Source: Pyxicephalus adspersus (lineage: Eukaryota; Chordata; Amphibia; Anura; Pyxicephalidae). From it: 64,000 nt of DNA. The position numbers were made by a program, and so were the translations under genes. A model generated the notes under the pieces. The model worked only from the letters and a program-made list of their open reading frames with translations. It made no database searches and was not told where the DNA came from. Positions within the stretch are counted from its first letter, which is position 1; each line of letters opens with the position of its first letter. Of the stretch, positions 32,701 to 44,700 are shown piece after piece. The stretch spans positions 62,876,791 to 62,940,790 of the forward strand of contig NC_092861.1 in the NCBI RefSeq assembly GCF_032062135.1, read 5' to 3'.

Positions 32701-35700
32701 AGACCCTCACACTTCTGGAGTGTCAGGCAGTGCAGGAGAGCACTGTTTGCTTTAGGCATAAAGGGAAAAATAAATGTAATGCTAATCTACCTACCACTCA
32801 ATAAAATGAGCACATAACACTGGGAGTGGGGACAGCAACTGCAAACTTAAATAATACTTTAAATTACTTTTAATATCCAATCAGTAGCATTAATGCCCCA
32901 TAGGGTTACATGGAACACAGATGGTGGCCAGTAAAATGATGGTAACAAAGGCAATACTCCACAGCTAGCTTGAAAAAAAAAATTGAAAATTAGTTAAATG
33001 GCTTTTCTTGTTTAGTGGTTATCCAGGGGAGCTTTTCTATTTTTTGTAAAAGAGTGGAGTCCTTTAACCACTATAAATATAATATATATTTGAATGTGTT
33101 GTTCTGTCATGAACTTGTATCAGCTAAACATTACTTGTTTTTAAAGTTTATTTATTACTCTGAATAGAGAGGGGATGAATTAGAACCATTGTTAGATTTA
33201 CAATGCCCAAAGGTCTGTTAGCAACATTTCCCCTTAAATATTGTCCCAGGGACAGCCTTTTCTGCAAAAGGGAATGAACCTGTCCAAAAGGTGCAACAGG
33301 AGGTAGAAACATTCGAACAATAGAAACCTCTGTCAGTTTTTTGTATTGTCTGCTTCCCTCATTTCCAGTCTAGTAAAATTCCTCCAGAACAAGAAGTGAA
33401 GGGAAATCTCCCTTAATAAGCCCAAATTAGCAGTATAAAATGAAAATGGTTCCAAACCCTCCTCACTGTAAACATGACAGTTTTGTCTATAGATATACTT
33501 TAAATGTAATAGGTTCAGTTCACAATGCTAACATATCAGTGTAAGTATCCTTATTGTCAGAACTGAAACCTTTTTTCAGTTTATTTTAGGTCCAATGATA
33601 TGTGAAAATTCCTGTAACCTGGCTAAAATAAAAATTGCTTTGTTAAATACATCTGTGTATTTTTGTAACTGTGTATGATTCTTATTGTTTTTTTTATTTC
33701 TTTAGCATGTTTGAATAAGTTAATGAAAATTACTTTCTAGTTAACATTAGAAAGTGATTAAGCTGAACAGTATTAACTAAAAAGACTGACCACAAATATC
33801 AGCCAAAGTCTAAAATAACTTGCAGATGCCTGTCAATGTAAGTTTTCCCAAGGGAGCAACTGGCAGATATCTGCAGGGATTTAAAAATAACGTTGACAGT
33901 GTTTAATCGCTAATAAGAAAGAGTTCATTGATATTTGTCCCGTGCACAAATGTAACCAAGAAAAATGTATGTATATTTCAGGCTCCTGTATGTCTGAAAG
34001 GGTGGGTGGTTCTTGTGCAGTACAATCCTGAAAATAAACAATCAACAAAGCTAAGTCTATGAAAAAAGTGTTACGTATTCCTACCACGGAAACATTTGCC
34101 TTTGTAACAAAGGCAAATTCATGTAAGCTAACAGTCATATTCATAAATGTCTGCATTGCACGTGCCTTGTTTTTTGGCCATTCTGAAGGAAAAAGCTTTG
34201 GTTTTTTGATAATGCCAAAGTTTTTCTGGTCAACCAAGCTGGTCATCATAGGGATTGCCTTATAGAAATTTGGTCAGGAAGGCAGCAAGCCATGACAAAG
34301 TGTCAAAGTTTTGATCGCAAGTATGGCCAGGGGGTTAGCCAGAAAAGCAGAGTATTGGGGGCTGCTGCAAGCAAGGACCCACACCTCCATATGACTGTAC
34401 TTAAAAGCTGCAGCAGCTATATTTTTGGAAGTTTTCCTTAAGCTAAAATGTTATTATATCCTCTGAGGTCCAATAGTTTTAGGCCAAACATTTTACCAAA
34501 TGAAAAAAAACTTGACATTCTTCTGTCATTGCTGAGTTTTAGGGAGTAGGTTTTAAAAGGTACACATTTTCTCAAAAAGAACAAACAAACCATTGAACCG
34601 TTATTTTATCCTTCTTGCACATTCTTAGTGTATGTTTAGTAAGCTCAGATTGCTGCACCCATGCTTGTGTGAAATATGTAATTTTTAAACTTAGATCAGC
34701 CATGCAGGGATAAACTTTCAATAAAAGTTGGGACCTGCCAATGAAAACATAGTGATAATGGTCTGTGTACTATTAGACCTACAATAACCTAACCTCTGAA
34801 TGGTTTGTGTTTTTGTAATAATCATGTGAAGTGAGAAAATCTGTCCTATCGGGACTGTCACAATGAGGGAGCGTTTTTTTCTTCTTTTTTTTTTTTTCCT
34901 TTACCAGTTGACTGCTATTTTGCAAATGGCTAATAATGCTTATGATATTTTTAGCCTTTTTTTGTTTACTTTGGAAATACCAATTTATTATTGTTAGGTG
35001 ATATTTTTTCAATCCAATATATGCTTACCTTTACTTGTTCTGTTGTATTTGGTGCTGTCAGTGTATAGATTCCACTTGATGTCATTCCTGATTTAAAGGC
35101 TTCAGCGCAGTCCTTAAAAGCTATTTGTTCTTCTTTAGCAACAAAAGATGATCTTGGTGCTTTAAAGAAAACATAAACCCTAATGAATGATTTGGAAAAG
35201 CATCCAGTATTGCCAAAAGATTTATGCTTTGAAAATGATACATCATAAAGGTTTTCCGACAGTGATTTTACCAACCTATGACTTAAGCAGAGTGTAACAT
35301 TTCCCATAAAAGATTTTTAAAAGTTTTTTTCAGTAAGTTTTGTAACTATAACTTTGTTGGGAAACAGAACTGTTTTAACAAACTACATTTTTTTTAGAGG
35401 TTTTATGCATGACCCTTTTTTTTTGAAAAACTGCATGCCTAAATTTTTGAAACAAGTTTAGTGAAGTACAATTACCAGTCAATGTAAATCAATCATGTAA
35501 ATCTCTCTTTTTTTTTTTTCCGGTTCTCAAGGGCTGGAGTTGGACAGACTTGATTATAGGGTGCGAGTCCAATGTGCTCATGTTATAGGGACAAGTGCAT
35601 TTTAGCTCAATTTAACATGTCTTCTTTTAATCTCTTTTTTAAAAATATATATCCAATTACAGATTGTCGATCAGAACAGTATTTTTTTCACTGCAACCCT

Positions 35701-38700
35701 ACCTTGCAAATGGATAGACTTACACTCTTACTCACTTCAGGGCGCCTGAATATTTGCTGTGTTGCAGAGCCCACTAGCTCCAAGGATTGAACAACATTGC
35801 CCAGCATTCTACACTTGATGCACCTTCATTATGATGTGAACGTGTTCCCAGTATTCTCTCACATATTTTAGTCAGCCTTTATGTTTTTGAGGGAGAAAAC
35901 CCAGGCAAAAAAAAAAGAGAACACTTACAATTTATGTGGATTGAATTTTGTTAATCTTAACCCATGGCCTATTGTAAAATTCTTTACTACCATTTTCTGT
36001 ACTTGAGTGCAAGAATGTGTATGGCTTACAACAATATAGGCTGTTTAAATACCAGATTAGGAAAGTCATCTGTGTGTTGTAAAATACTGACTTTTTTTAC
36101 CCCAGAAAAACTATTTTTTGAACAACTTCCAAAAGTTGTGCATCTTTATAAACACTGTTAAAAAAAATAGATTAGCATTGATGGGTTTTTTTCTTTATGC
36201 ACCCTTTGAGTGTTCTGCACTTGTGTTATAAAGTTCAGATGGTTCTGACAAAGGTGTAATTCTTTCCTTCTTCTCTGGTAGCTATTGAACAGTCTACATC
36301 TGATAAGCCAAATAAAAAAGGGGTAGGAAAGCTGTGATTTTGATAAAGAAATGAAACATGTTGTTGACATTGACAGAAGGAAATTATGAAAAGATGGTGA
36401 AACATAAGTAAAATCAATCACATACTCCATTACTGCATAGGTGGCGTGCATATAAAGTTCACTAATGTTTTGGCATCAGAGGCATTGGGAAATCTGATGA
36501 TTTCTATTATTTTTCTGCTTTAAATAAATATCAGTATCTAACAGGGCACAATGTCAATTTCTAAATTTAATACCCATCTGTCTCTGGAAAGTATTATGTG
36601 CTTAAGTTTATGATCCCAAGTTTAAGAACACTTGAAATAACAGTTTTGTTATTGTGCTAAGCTAATCTCACTTGGTATTTTTCCAGAAAAATTGAACTGC
36701 TTGATCCAAAATGTTGTTTTCACCAGACAATTAAATTTTTCTGTGGCGCTTTCCTTTAAAGCCATACAGGGGATATCAGATGAGAAATAGCACATATATC
36801 TACTTTTGATACGTAGAGCACATATAAAGATAGAAGGATGACCTTCCATAGAGAGTTTTGTTGAGGTACCATAATCATTGTCCTTCCTTTTGTTGCATGT
36901 TTGATATAGAAAGATTGTATATGGGAAAGACACTTGAAAAAGTTAATGGTAAAGTTGACAGACTGAGCCAAAAAGTGGACAAAATTAGTGAAATGAAACA
37001 ACACCAAGAAAACGACACAAGCGTAATTCCTTTTCTTGTTCACCTAAAATAATAGATGAATACGTTTATGGTGCCGCTTAGCTGGATTTATCTCAGAAAA
37101 TTCCACTTAATAGGGTAAATCTATCTCCAAAGGTAATTTCACTAATTTATTTTCATGCTTGGTAAATGAGTGAAGATATTTTCCAGCATAGCCTTACAGA
37201 TAGTCAAAACAGATTTGATATTTCCCATGAAAAACTAGTGAAATATCAACTTTGATCTTTAATAAATGGGACCCATGAAGTCATTAAATACATTACTGGT
37301 ATGATAGCTGTGTCATACAATATTAAGTTTAATAGCTATGCTGTTATTGTAGGCATTCAGCCATTTATCACACTATACAGCACAGTGTAAATGCTGTTAT
37401 GTGCGTGCTCCTGATAAGACTAAGGCGGCTGTAGACATGGAGGATGAATTGCGGTTTTAGCTTGGCAAATGGTAGATGAAGACATATGTAGCTTTGTAGA
37501 TGTACAGCCACTAGTTCACAAAGAGAGCTAATAAAAAAGTAAACAATTTATTTTAAAGCTAAGAGCTAAAACGAATTACAAGACATATTGTTTCTCACAA
37601 TGTGGGAAGCATACCAGTAGTAGTTTATTGCATGCATAGTATTGAAGCCTTATAAGATAGTATCCTAGCTCCCTTTTGAAAAAGTGTTTTGGTGAATATA
37701 GGAGACTATAACCTGGAATTGTCTAGATAAAAATAGAAATTAAGATGTGTTTCTGAATGAACTGGGACACAAGCAGAGTAACAATTTTACCCAAATTTGT
37801 ATTCAATTTTAGTGGCAGTTATTTTATAATAATTTAAGGAAAATATTTTTTTAAGTATAGGTGGTAGGTATACTCTTCAATGGTTAGGCATGACTGACCA
37901 AATCATAGAAAGCTTGAACTATATTTAGGACTACACCACATGGCTTTAGATAGTTAAAGAAGTAACTCTTTCAATACACTTTCAATCACACATCTGACTC
38001 CCTAATCAGTAATGCAATATAACATCAATCAGTCAACTTCTTCCCTGAATGCATTGTGATTTGTTTACAATTTGGGGAAGATCTGCAAAATTCTGCTTGT
38101 ATGTTTGTGGATCTAAGAGCAGACAATGTATATCATATGCAAGCTCTGTGCACACTGATAATACATTTGTACTTTATTAGTAAAATACTAATCAACATTT
38201 ACATGCTTAAACTGTTAGGCTGCGTACACACGTGCAAAAATTGTCATTGAAAAGAATCTTTCACGATCCTTTCCAATGACAAAAGACTGCACGATGAATG
38301 AACGAGCGCTGTACATAAAGCACCGTTCTGCTTTGTGGAGAGGCAGCGCTCAACCCAGAAATTTTTTTAAGCCAGGTCGGAAGAAATTGTAGGTGGGTGG
38401 CAGCCCCTGTATTGTGACCAAACTCTTTAGTAACCACCCAAAAACAGCCGGGTGGGTGCTGAAAAGTGCCGGGTGGTGTGCCCAGCTAAAAGGGCCTTGG
38501 GAGAAGCCTGGAGAGGGTAGGGGGAGAACAACAGAGCGACACCCGACTGCACTCTCTCCCCTTCACTTTCATTATGGTCATTCATCATTCATGGATCTGC
38601 CAGGATGGATCCATGAACAATGAGCATTGTACTCACTTGTCCGATATCTGATGTGTGTACTACGTAGCCTTAGGCTATGTACACACGTGCAATCATTGCC

Positions 38701-41700
38701 GTTGGAAAGGATCTTTCACAATCCTTTCCAACAAATTAACGTCCGCACGATGCATAAATGAGTGCTGTACATACAGCCCTGTTCTGCTGTATGGAGAGGG
38801 GAGGGGGGGGAGAGCATTCATTACGATCGTTCGTCGTCCATGAATCCACCAGGACGGCCGTTATCAGACGAGAACTATTGAACGTGTGTACCCAGCCTTA
38901 GGGTTACTCTATAGATATGATCTAGTTGCATAATGTTTAACAGTGGATGTTTCTTTAACCTCCCAACCGTTAAGCCCGAACTTTTCCTCCAGCGTCGGGT
39001 GCCGTCTCCTATACCAGCGGGACTGTTCCACAAGATGCCGGCCGGCGGACCACAAGATGCCGGCTGGCTTCTTACCTGGTCCCGCTGATCGTCCCGCGTC
39101 GTTCTCCTTCCAGCGTCGGGTGCTTCTAACACTTTTTTTTTTACATGATTGTGTGTTTCAAACATTTTTTATATTCATTATTTCTACTAGACCCCTATTC
39201 GGACATATTTCTGTAACTTACAGGTCTACAATTTAAAAAAAAAAATTCATGAAAACCTATAACGCTTTTGGTACAGAAATCTAGACATCAGTGTAACGCC
39301 CAGGTGGTTAAACAATAGATTCATCTGTAAACAAACATGGTGGTTCTGTTTACACATACCTGTCTGTGGTGTCATCCTTGTTAGAAGGTTGTGCACAGTC
39401 TCCATCAAGTCATGCTGCTGTTTCTGCAGCAAAGAGTTATTTGCAGATGCTGTCACCAGCTGCTTTTCTAAATCTTCAATTATAGAATTTTGTCGGAGTA
39501 CTAAACTTTGCAGTTTATCTTTTTCTTCTTTCATTGTCTGGAGTTGCTGGTTGTGCTTATCTTCCATATTTAGCACTTTCTTTTCTAAAAAGCTACACAC
39601 ATATGCAAGTTAATGTTATTTGGAAAAGCCTGGCAATTCAATACATAAAAATGTTTAGCAGCATTGGTTATACAATAAATAGTTAACTGATGAATGACAA
39701 AATAGAGATTTTGAAATTTTGGAAATCTAGGATTTGTACAGCGGTCCACTGAGGACAGCCGCGGTCACTTTCTATTGGGACAGACTCAGTGGGAAGCCAC
39801 CCTCTTGTCCTTCTTTCTCCACAGAACTGAACAGTGCTGTGTATATAAAATCATTTGTTCTACTATCAATAGAAATGATCAGAAAATATAATTTCCAGAT
39901 ATAGAAATTTACTGTTTGTATATAGATTTAGACTTTGTGGGACACAGATAAAACAGAATGTTAAATCAAAGCTAGTATCAAATAATATGTTTCTTGTTAG
40001 GTAATATGAAAATGTCATTTTTTTACATATCACCCCACAGAGAAATCAAAAAACTTCCTCACCACCATCATTGCTTTTGTAGAAGAAGCAATTTAGAAAA
40101 TTTTGATGTAGAAAAGATTTTCTTTTTTAAATTTTCTAATTAAAATTGCTAATTGTCTCAGTTTTGAAAGGACAGATCTGGGTTTTTTTATATCTTTTTT
40201 TCTAAAATGTGAATTTATTTTTATCCATTAACAGGGTTACCATTAAGAATGTAAAATACCATATTTATAAACATTTTAATTATATAACACTTTTTTATTC
40301 TCAAGAGCCTGTAAAACGTTATTGTGTACCACTATCATAGATAAGTTAGTTGGCCATGTGATCATTTAATACATATACGTTTGTACGCATGATAAATGTT
40401 TTGTATCTGCTGTTCTTAAATGTTTTGCCAATGCTTACAATAAACCAAAAAGTAGAATGCTTAGAAGTGTTCCATGCAATGCTGTGTACATATCTTCTTT
40501 TTGTTCTTGCACAATTGAGCATGAAGTTCCTTTCAGATTACGTGCCTAGTATTAATTTCTACCAACTTTTTATTGATCAATTTCACTTGAGCTGTGTTTT
40601 GTTGCCCGTTCTAGAATTTTATTCTTATAGGACTAGAAAGGTGACAAAAGGCATGTCAGATGCCTGTTCAGTCAGCATAGGGTATTTATTACATTCTATT
40701 TATAACAGATGTAGCTACTGGAATGTTAAAAATCTGCTCTAACCTAATACATATGGAGGTCTAGATAACACGGTTTAACCCTGGCATCAAGAGTACGTCT
40801 TTACAAGTTAATGCTGATTAAGTCAGCATTATTATCACATCTTTATTTTGTCAAGTTGTATTTATTTCAGAGGTAGATTGCTGCCTGTTTTCAGCAGGGG
40901 TATGTAATAATGACAAATAGGGGTTACTTGAGATAACTGATTATACTCAAGGGGAATGGAGGTACACAGACAATATGCTCACATATGTTTAATGGCTTAG
41001 ACATATATATGCAAAGAGATGTAACTGGAAGATAGAATACAAGATTTTTTTTCAAATCTGTTTTTTTTAATTAATTTCCTAAAATAAAATCTGCCATTTT
41101 ATTATAAATTACAAAATGGACCAGCAATCGGGTTGTGATGGGCAATATTTTGTGACCTGATTTGATCAATTGTGTACATTGTACAGCTTTAAAATGGTCT
41201 ATTTCCAACATATAGCTGAGATAACCCCAAATAATAATAACACGTATAGACATCTAGATACAGCTCAGAAAGCCATACCATAGTCTGTACTGTATATCGA
41301 TTTTTTCCACAAAAATATCTGTAATTCTCAGATATGTAGGTAGTGATGTGTTTGCTAAGTGAGCAGGCAGGTATTAGATCCAAAGGACCACAATTCTGCG
41401 TAGAAAAAAAGCTATTGGAGGTATTGTCAGTACATTAAAAGTAACCAGTTGCGAAAATCCCGGGTCAGTATCCTAGAGCGAGTTAAATGACATCTAATGT
41501 CAGTGATGGCAGACAAATTTTTTTTCGGAACACTTTTTAGTAAACATAAATGTAATAACATACACACAATAGACTTGGTGGGACACTGTAAGTCTTGGCC
41601 TTCTGTAGTTTGTGTTCTTGATAATGGAAGTCCATACTAATATATACAACAGGTTGCTGTGGTACTGCAAGTAAACATGTTTTGATAGATATACGTGATT

Positions 41701-44700
41701 AAGTGCTGCACATATAACTAATGATATATCTAATGTGTTCTATATCTATTGTATGTGTTCTGCAGAGTAGCTGTGTTGTGTTCAAAAAGTGAATTCTTTC
41801 TATGTAGTCTTATAAAGTATTTATACAGCCCCATCATCTTCTGTGGTGCTGTGCAGTGTTCACTATGAACAGTCTCAGATCTTCTCATGTTGTCAGAATC
41901 CCCGGTAAGAATGATTCTGGGTTAATGCACTCCAGTTTGTGTTTACACTGCAGTCTAGTCATCTTTTCTCTCTCACAGCACATAAATATTCCAGGCACTG
42001 GACGGGATGTATCGGACAGAGAGAGAGAGAATATTGTCATTGTGTCTGTGGAAATGCTTTTTATCTCCGTCCTGAGGAAGAACCCCTGAACTCTGGCACA
42101 ATTGCTGTTTTATGAAAACAGATGGTATTTCCTCTATTGATCACTAGGGAAATGAGCACGATCACCATAATATTCACCTTGTTTAAAACATTGTGTTGGG
42201 CTTGTTTGTACTCCACCAGTGTACAAGTAATAGACGTGTTTTTCAACACTCTTCAGTGTTCAAAACAAGTGTGTCAGTTTGTCAGGAATCCACTGGAAAA
42301 GTGAGACCAATGAAAACTCTTTGGTGGGTGCTTGTGTTATTATATATATAATATAGTATTAAGCATGTTTTTGTAGTTATTCATATTTAGACACATCTTT
42401 TATAAATAAAAAAGGAACATCCATCTCATAATTGAATTTAGTTAACGTAATTGTAACAAATTAGTTTTAAGTCTAGAAATATGCAAAATGTGTCTCCAGA
42501 GTACATTTGTGTTTATTTGTTTTAGGGTATCTAGCTAGATTTCTTTAGTTCTTTTTACTTTTTGATATATTACTGTTGGATTAGAAACCATTAGGTTGTT
42601 ATTGCTGTGCTTTCCATGGTGGGAAATTCACACTGTTTGTCCTAGACCCCAAAATCAAAAGGGCCGAAAGTGAAGTGGATGTTCAATAGAAATAGAGGGA
42701 CAACTGTCTAAGAGAGAATTTCCGTCACATTGGAATCATATCCTCTCATGTCCCTCTTGTGTCTACAGGAGGATAGGAAGTGAAGGCAAATCTATTAAAT
42801 AGGACAAATTGCAAATATAAAAATGGCAATGGTTTGAATTTTCATATTTTATAGGTTTAATAGTTTCCATCTTTCTGTACATACATATACAACATAAGTG
42901 TTTCTTTTTTGAAAACTGATTTTATAGAAAGAGACTTACCTGTTTTTGTCTTGTAACTTTGTTATTTCATTTGTTTGATCAGATATTTGTCTCTCTAATT
43001 TATTTGTTGAAAAGGAGTGTTCTAATAGTTGAAGTTCCAGACGACTTGTTTGGTTGAATACCTGTTTTGAAGATAACAAGGAAAGTAATTAAACTATAAC
43101 ATAAGTATTATTGACCAAAAGGTCTTATCTTGTAGAGAAAGAGAAAAGTAGTTACTTAAAATCAGTTGATTATAGCCTTTGTGTTGTGTCTAGACAATCG
43201 TCACTAATATCACAGATAGGTTTAGGATTCACAATCAAACTCTCCAATTACAGTAATAATAATTAAAATTGTGGAAGCTATTCCATTTACACATTCAGAC
43301 AAAGAACCCCATCATACATTAAACACATTGTGATTTTTTTTGAAGTGGTTAAATTAATCCTGTTGTAGGAGAAACATAGAGGCTACCCTTTCCGATATCT
43401 CTTTTTGAAAATGGTAAGCGTATGTCTTTTCCTAGTTTTCGTTCCTGTTTTTTAACATTAAAATGGAACTTTGCAGAATAACTTATTAGGCAGATGGTGA
43501 TAGCAGAAAGGGACAGGCAATGCCCCTTCTGCACTAAACCATTTTACCTGCCATATTTCTCCGCGAACTGTCAAAATCACTGGTGGCCAATCAGTGGTTG
43601 CCAGGGAGACCCGGCAATTGCGGCTTCCCACGCGTTTGCTGGGAATAAATTAAATCCTGCACGCCTGCGCAGGAATTACATCTTCCGAGCATGACCAATC
43701 AAGATGGCAGGAGAGTGTCTTGAAGAAGAAAAGAAGTAGGATGGCAGTGCCCTGTGATGGAGCGGGGATAGGTGAGTGATGCGTGTTGAGTTCTGCTTTA
43801 AACAACTCAACAGAAAGGGTTAAAGTGTGTCTAACAATAAGCATGTATTTATATACCTTTTATTCTGGCGACATCTCTAACACTAAGGGTCCCTATACTT
43901 TCTAGTCAAAAGTACAAGGAGGTAGGGAATTTTTTCCTATCGACAATACTAAAAATTTGATAAATGCCATAACCCTTCCCAAGTGTAATCTATTGCATCA
44001 TGTGCCTATGTGTATGAACCTGAAAGTAGCATAGTCAAACATCAGCCCAACTTCCCACAATCCATACACCTTAAGTCACAGACACCCACCTCTTGTCAGA
44101 GCTGACAAGGTGCTGAAGAAAAGGCAAGCCCTAGAATAGGGGTGTCTTATTTAAAATTAAAGGTCACTTTGCACTAAAATGCAGGTCTGCATTTGTGGCT
44201 GGCCTCATCCCCTCTTATTGTCGGACATCACAAATGGATGTCGGTAAGGCCTAGGATACAAATGCTCATGAAATGTTGCTACAGTGCTGTGCAAGAGAGT
44301 GTTTTTCAAGATTCCCACAAGAATATTCACTGTCATCACCTTGCCTAGGCAAACCCTCCAGAATACCGGCTAACGTAAGATAAATTTTCTCCGGAAGTGT
44401 TTATTTTTCCATAATTCAGCATTTTAATAGCGGGAGATAAGAGCAGTTACATTTTATTGCACTTTAGGTTGTAACAAATCAGTTGGAGTAAGGTGTACTG
44501 CTCTATTTTTTTCTTCACTTGACTTTTTATAATATAGAAATATTTATTTTTACAAACATTGTATTGAGAAAAGTCAAAAATATCAAGGCCAAAAATAAGG
44601 ATTTTGCTGAAATACCACTTAGGCCATTCATGGAGACTTCAGTGTCATTCATTTTTTTATATTTCATAAGGTTTACTTGTACTGTATTTATATTATCAGG

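Larger units (their letters stand above)
29056..35028 (-). other. ANGPT2 intron 5 (6 kb)
   Basis: Contains a TTAA-flanked element (29252-29740), a MITE (29810-30140), a hAT-like element (31427-31548), a dispersed repeat (about 33240-33500) and an exon-like island on the minus strand (32673-32749, see findings). The segments 30.15-31.4, 31.6-32.6 and 33.5-35.0 kb are AT-rich with nothing else supportable. Confidence 0.8.
35160..39359 (-). other. ANGPT2 intron 4 (4.2 kb)
   Basis: Holds two adjacent MITEs with a nested hAT element (38218-38897) and a TTAA-flanked element (38959-39307). From 35.2 to 38.2 kb there is AT-rich sequence in which I see no gene, RNA or repeat that I can name. Confidence 0.85.

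Noticed and set aside
34094..34118. ATTTGCCTTTG/CAAAGGCAAAT hairpin
   Set aside because: Only an 11-bp stem in AT-rich DNA; it could easily be chance and has no supporting context.
40389..40742. A 117-codon plus-strand open frame in ANGPT2 intron 3
   Set aside because: It lacks any recognisable domain and looks like chance AT-rich reading.
41490..41560. CAGTGATGGCAGAC, resembling a hAT left terminus
   Set aside because: No matching right end or target duplication was found nearby.
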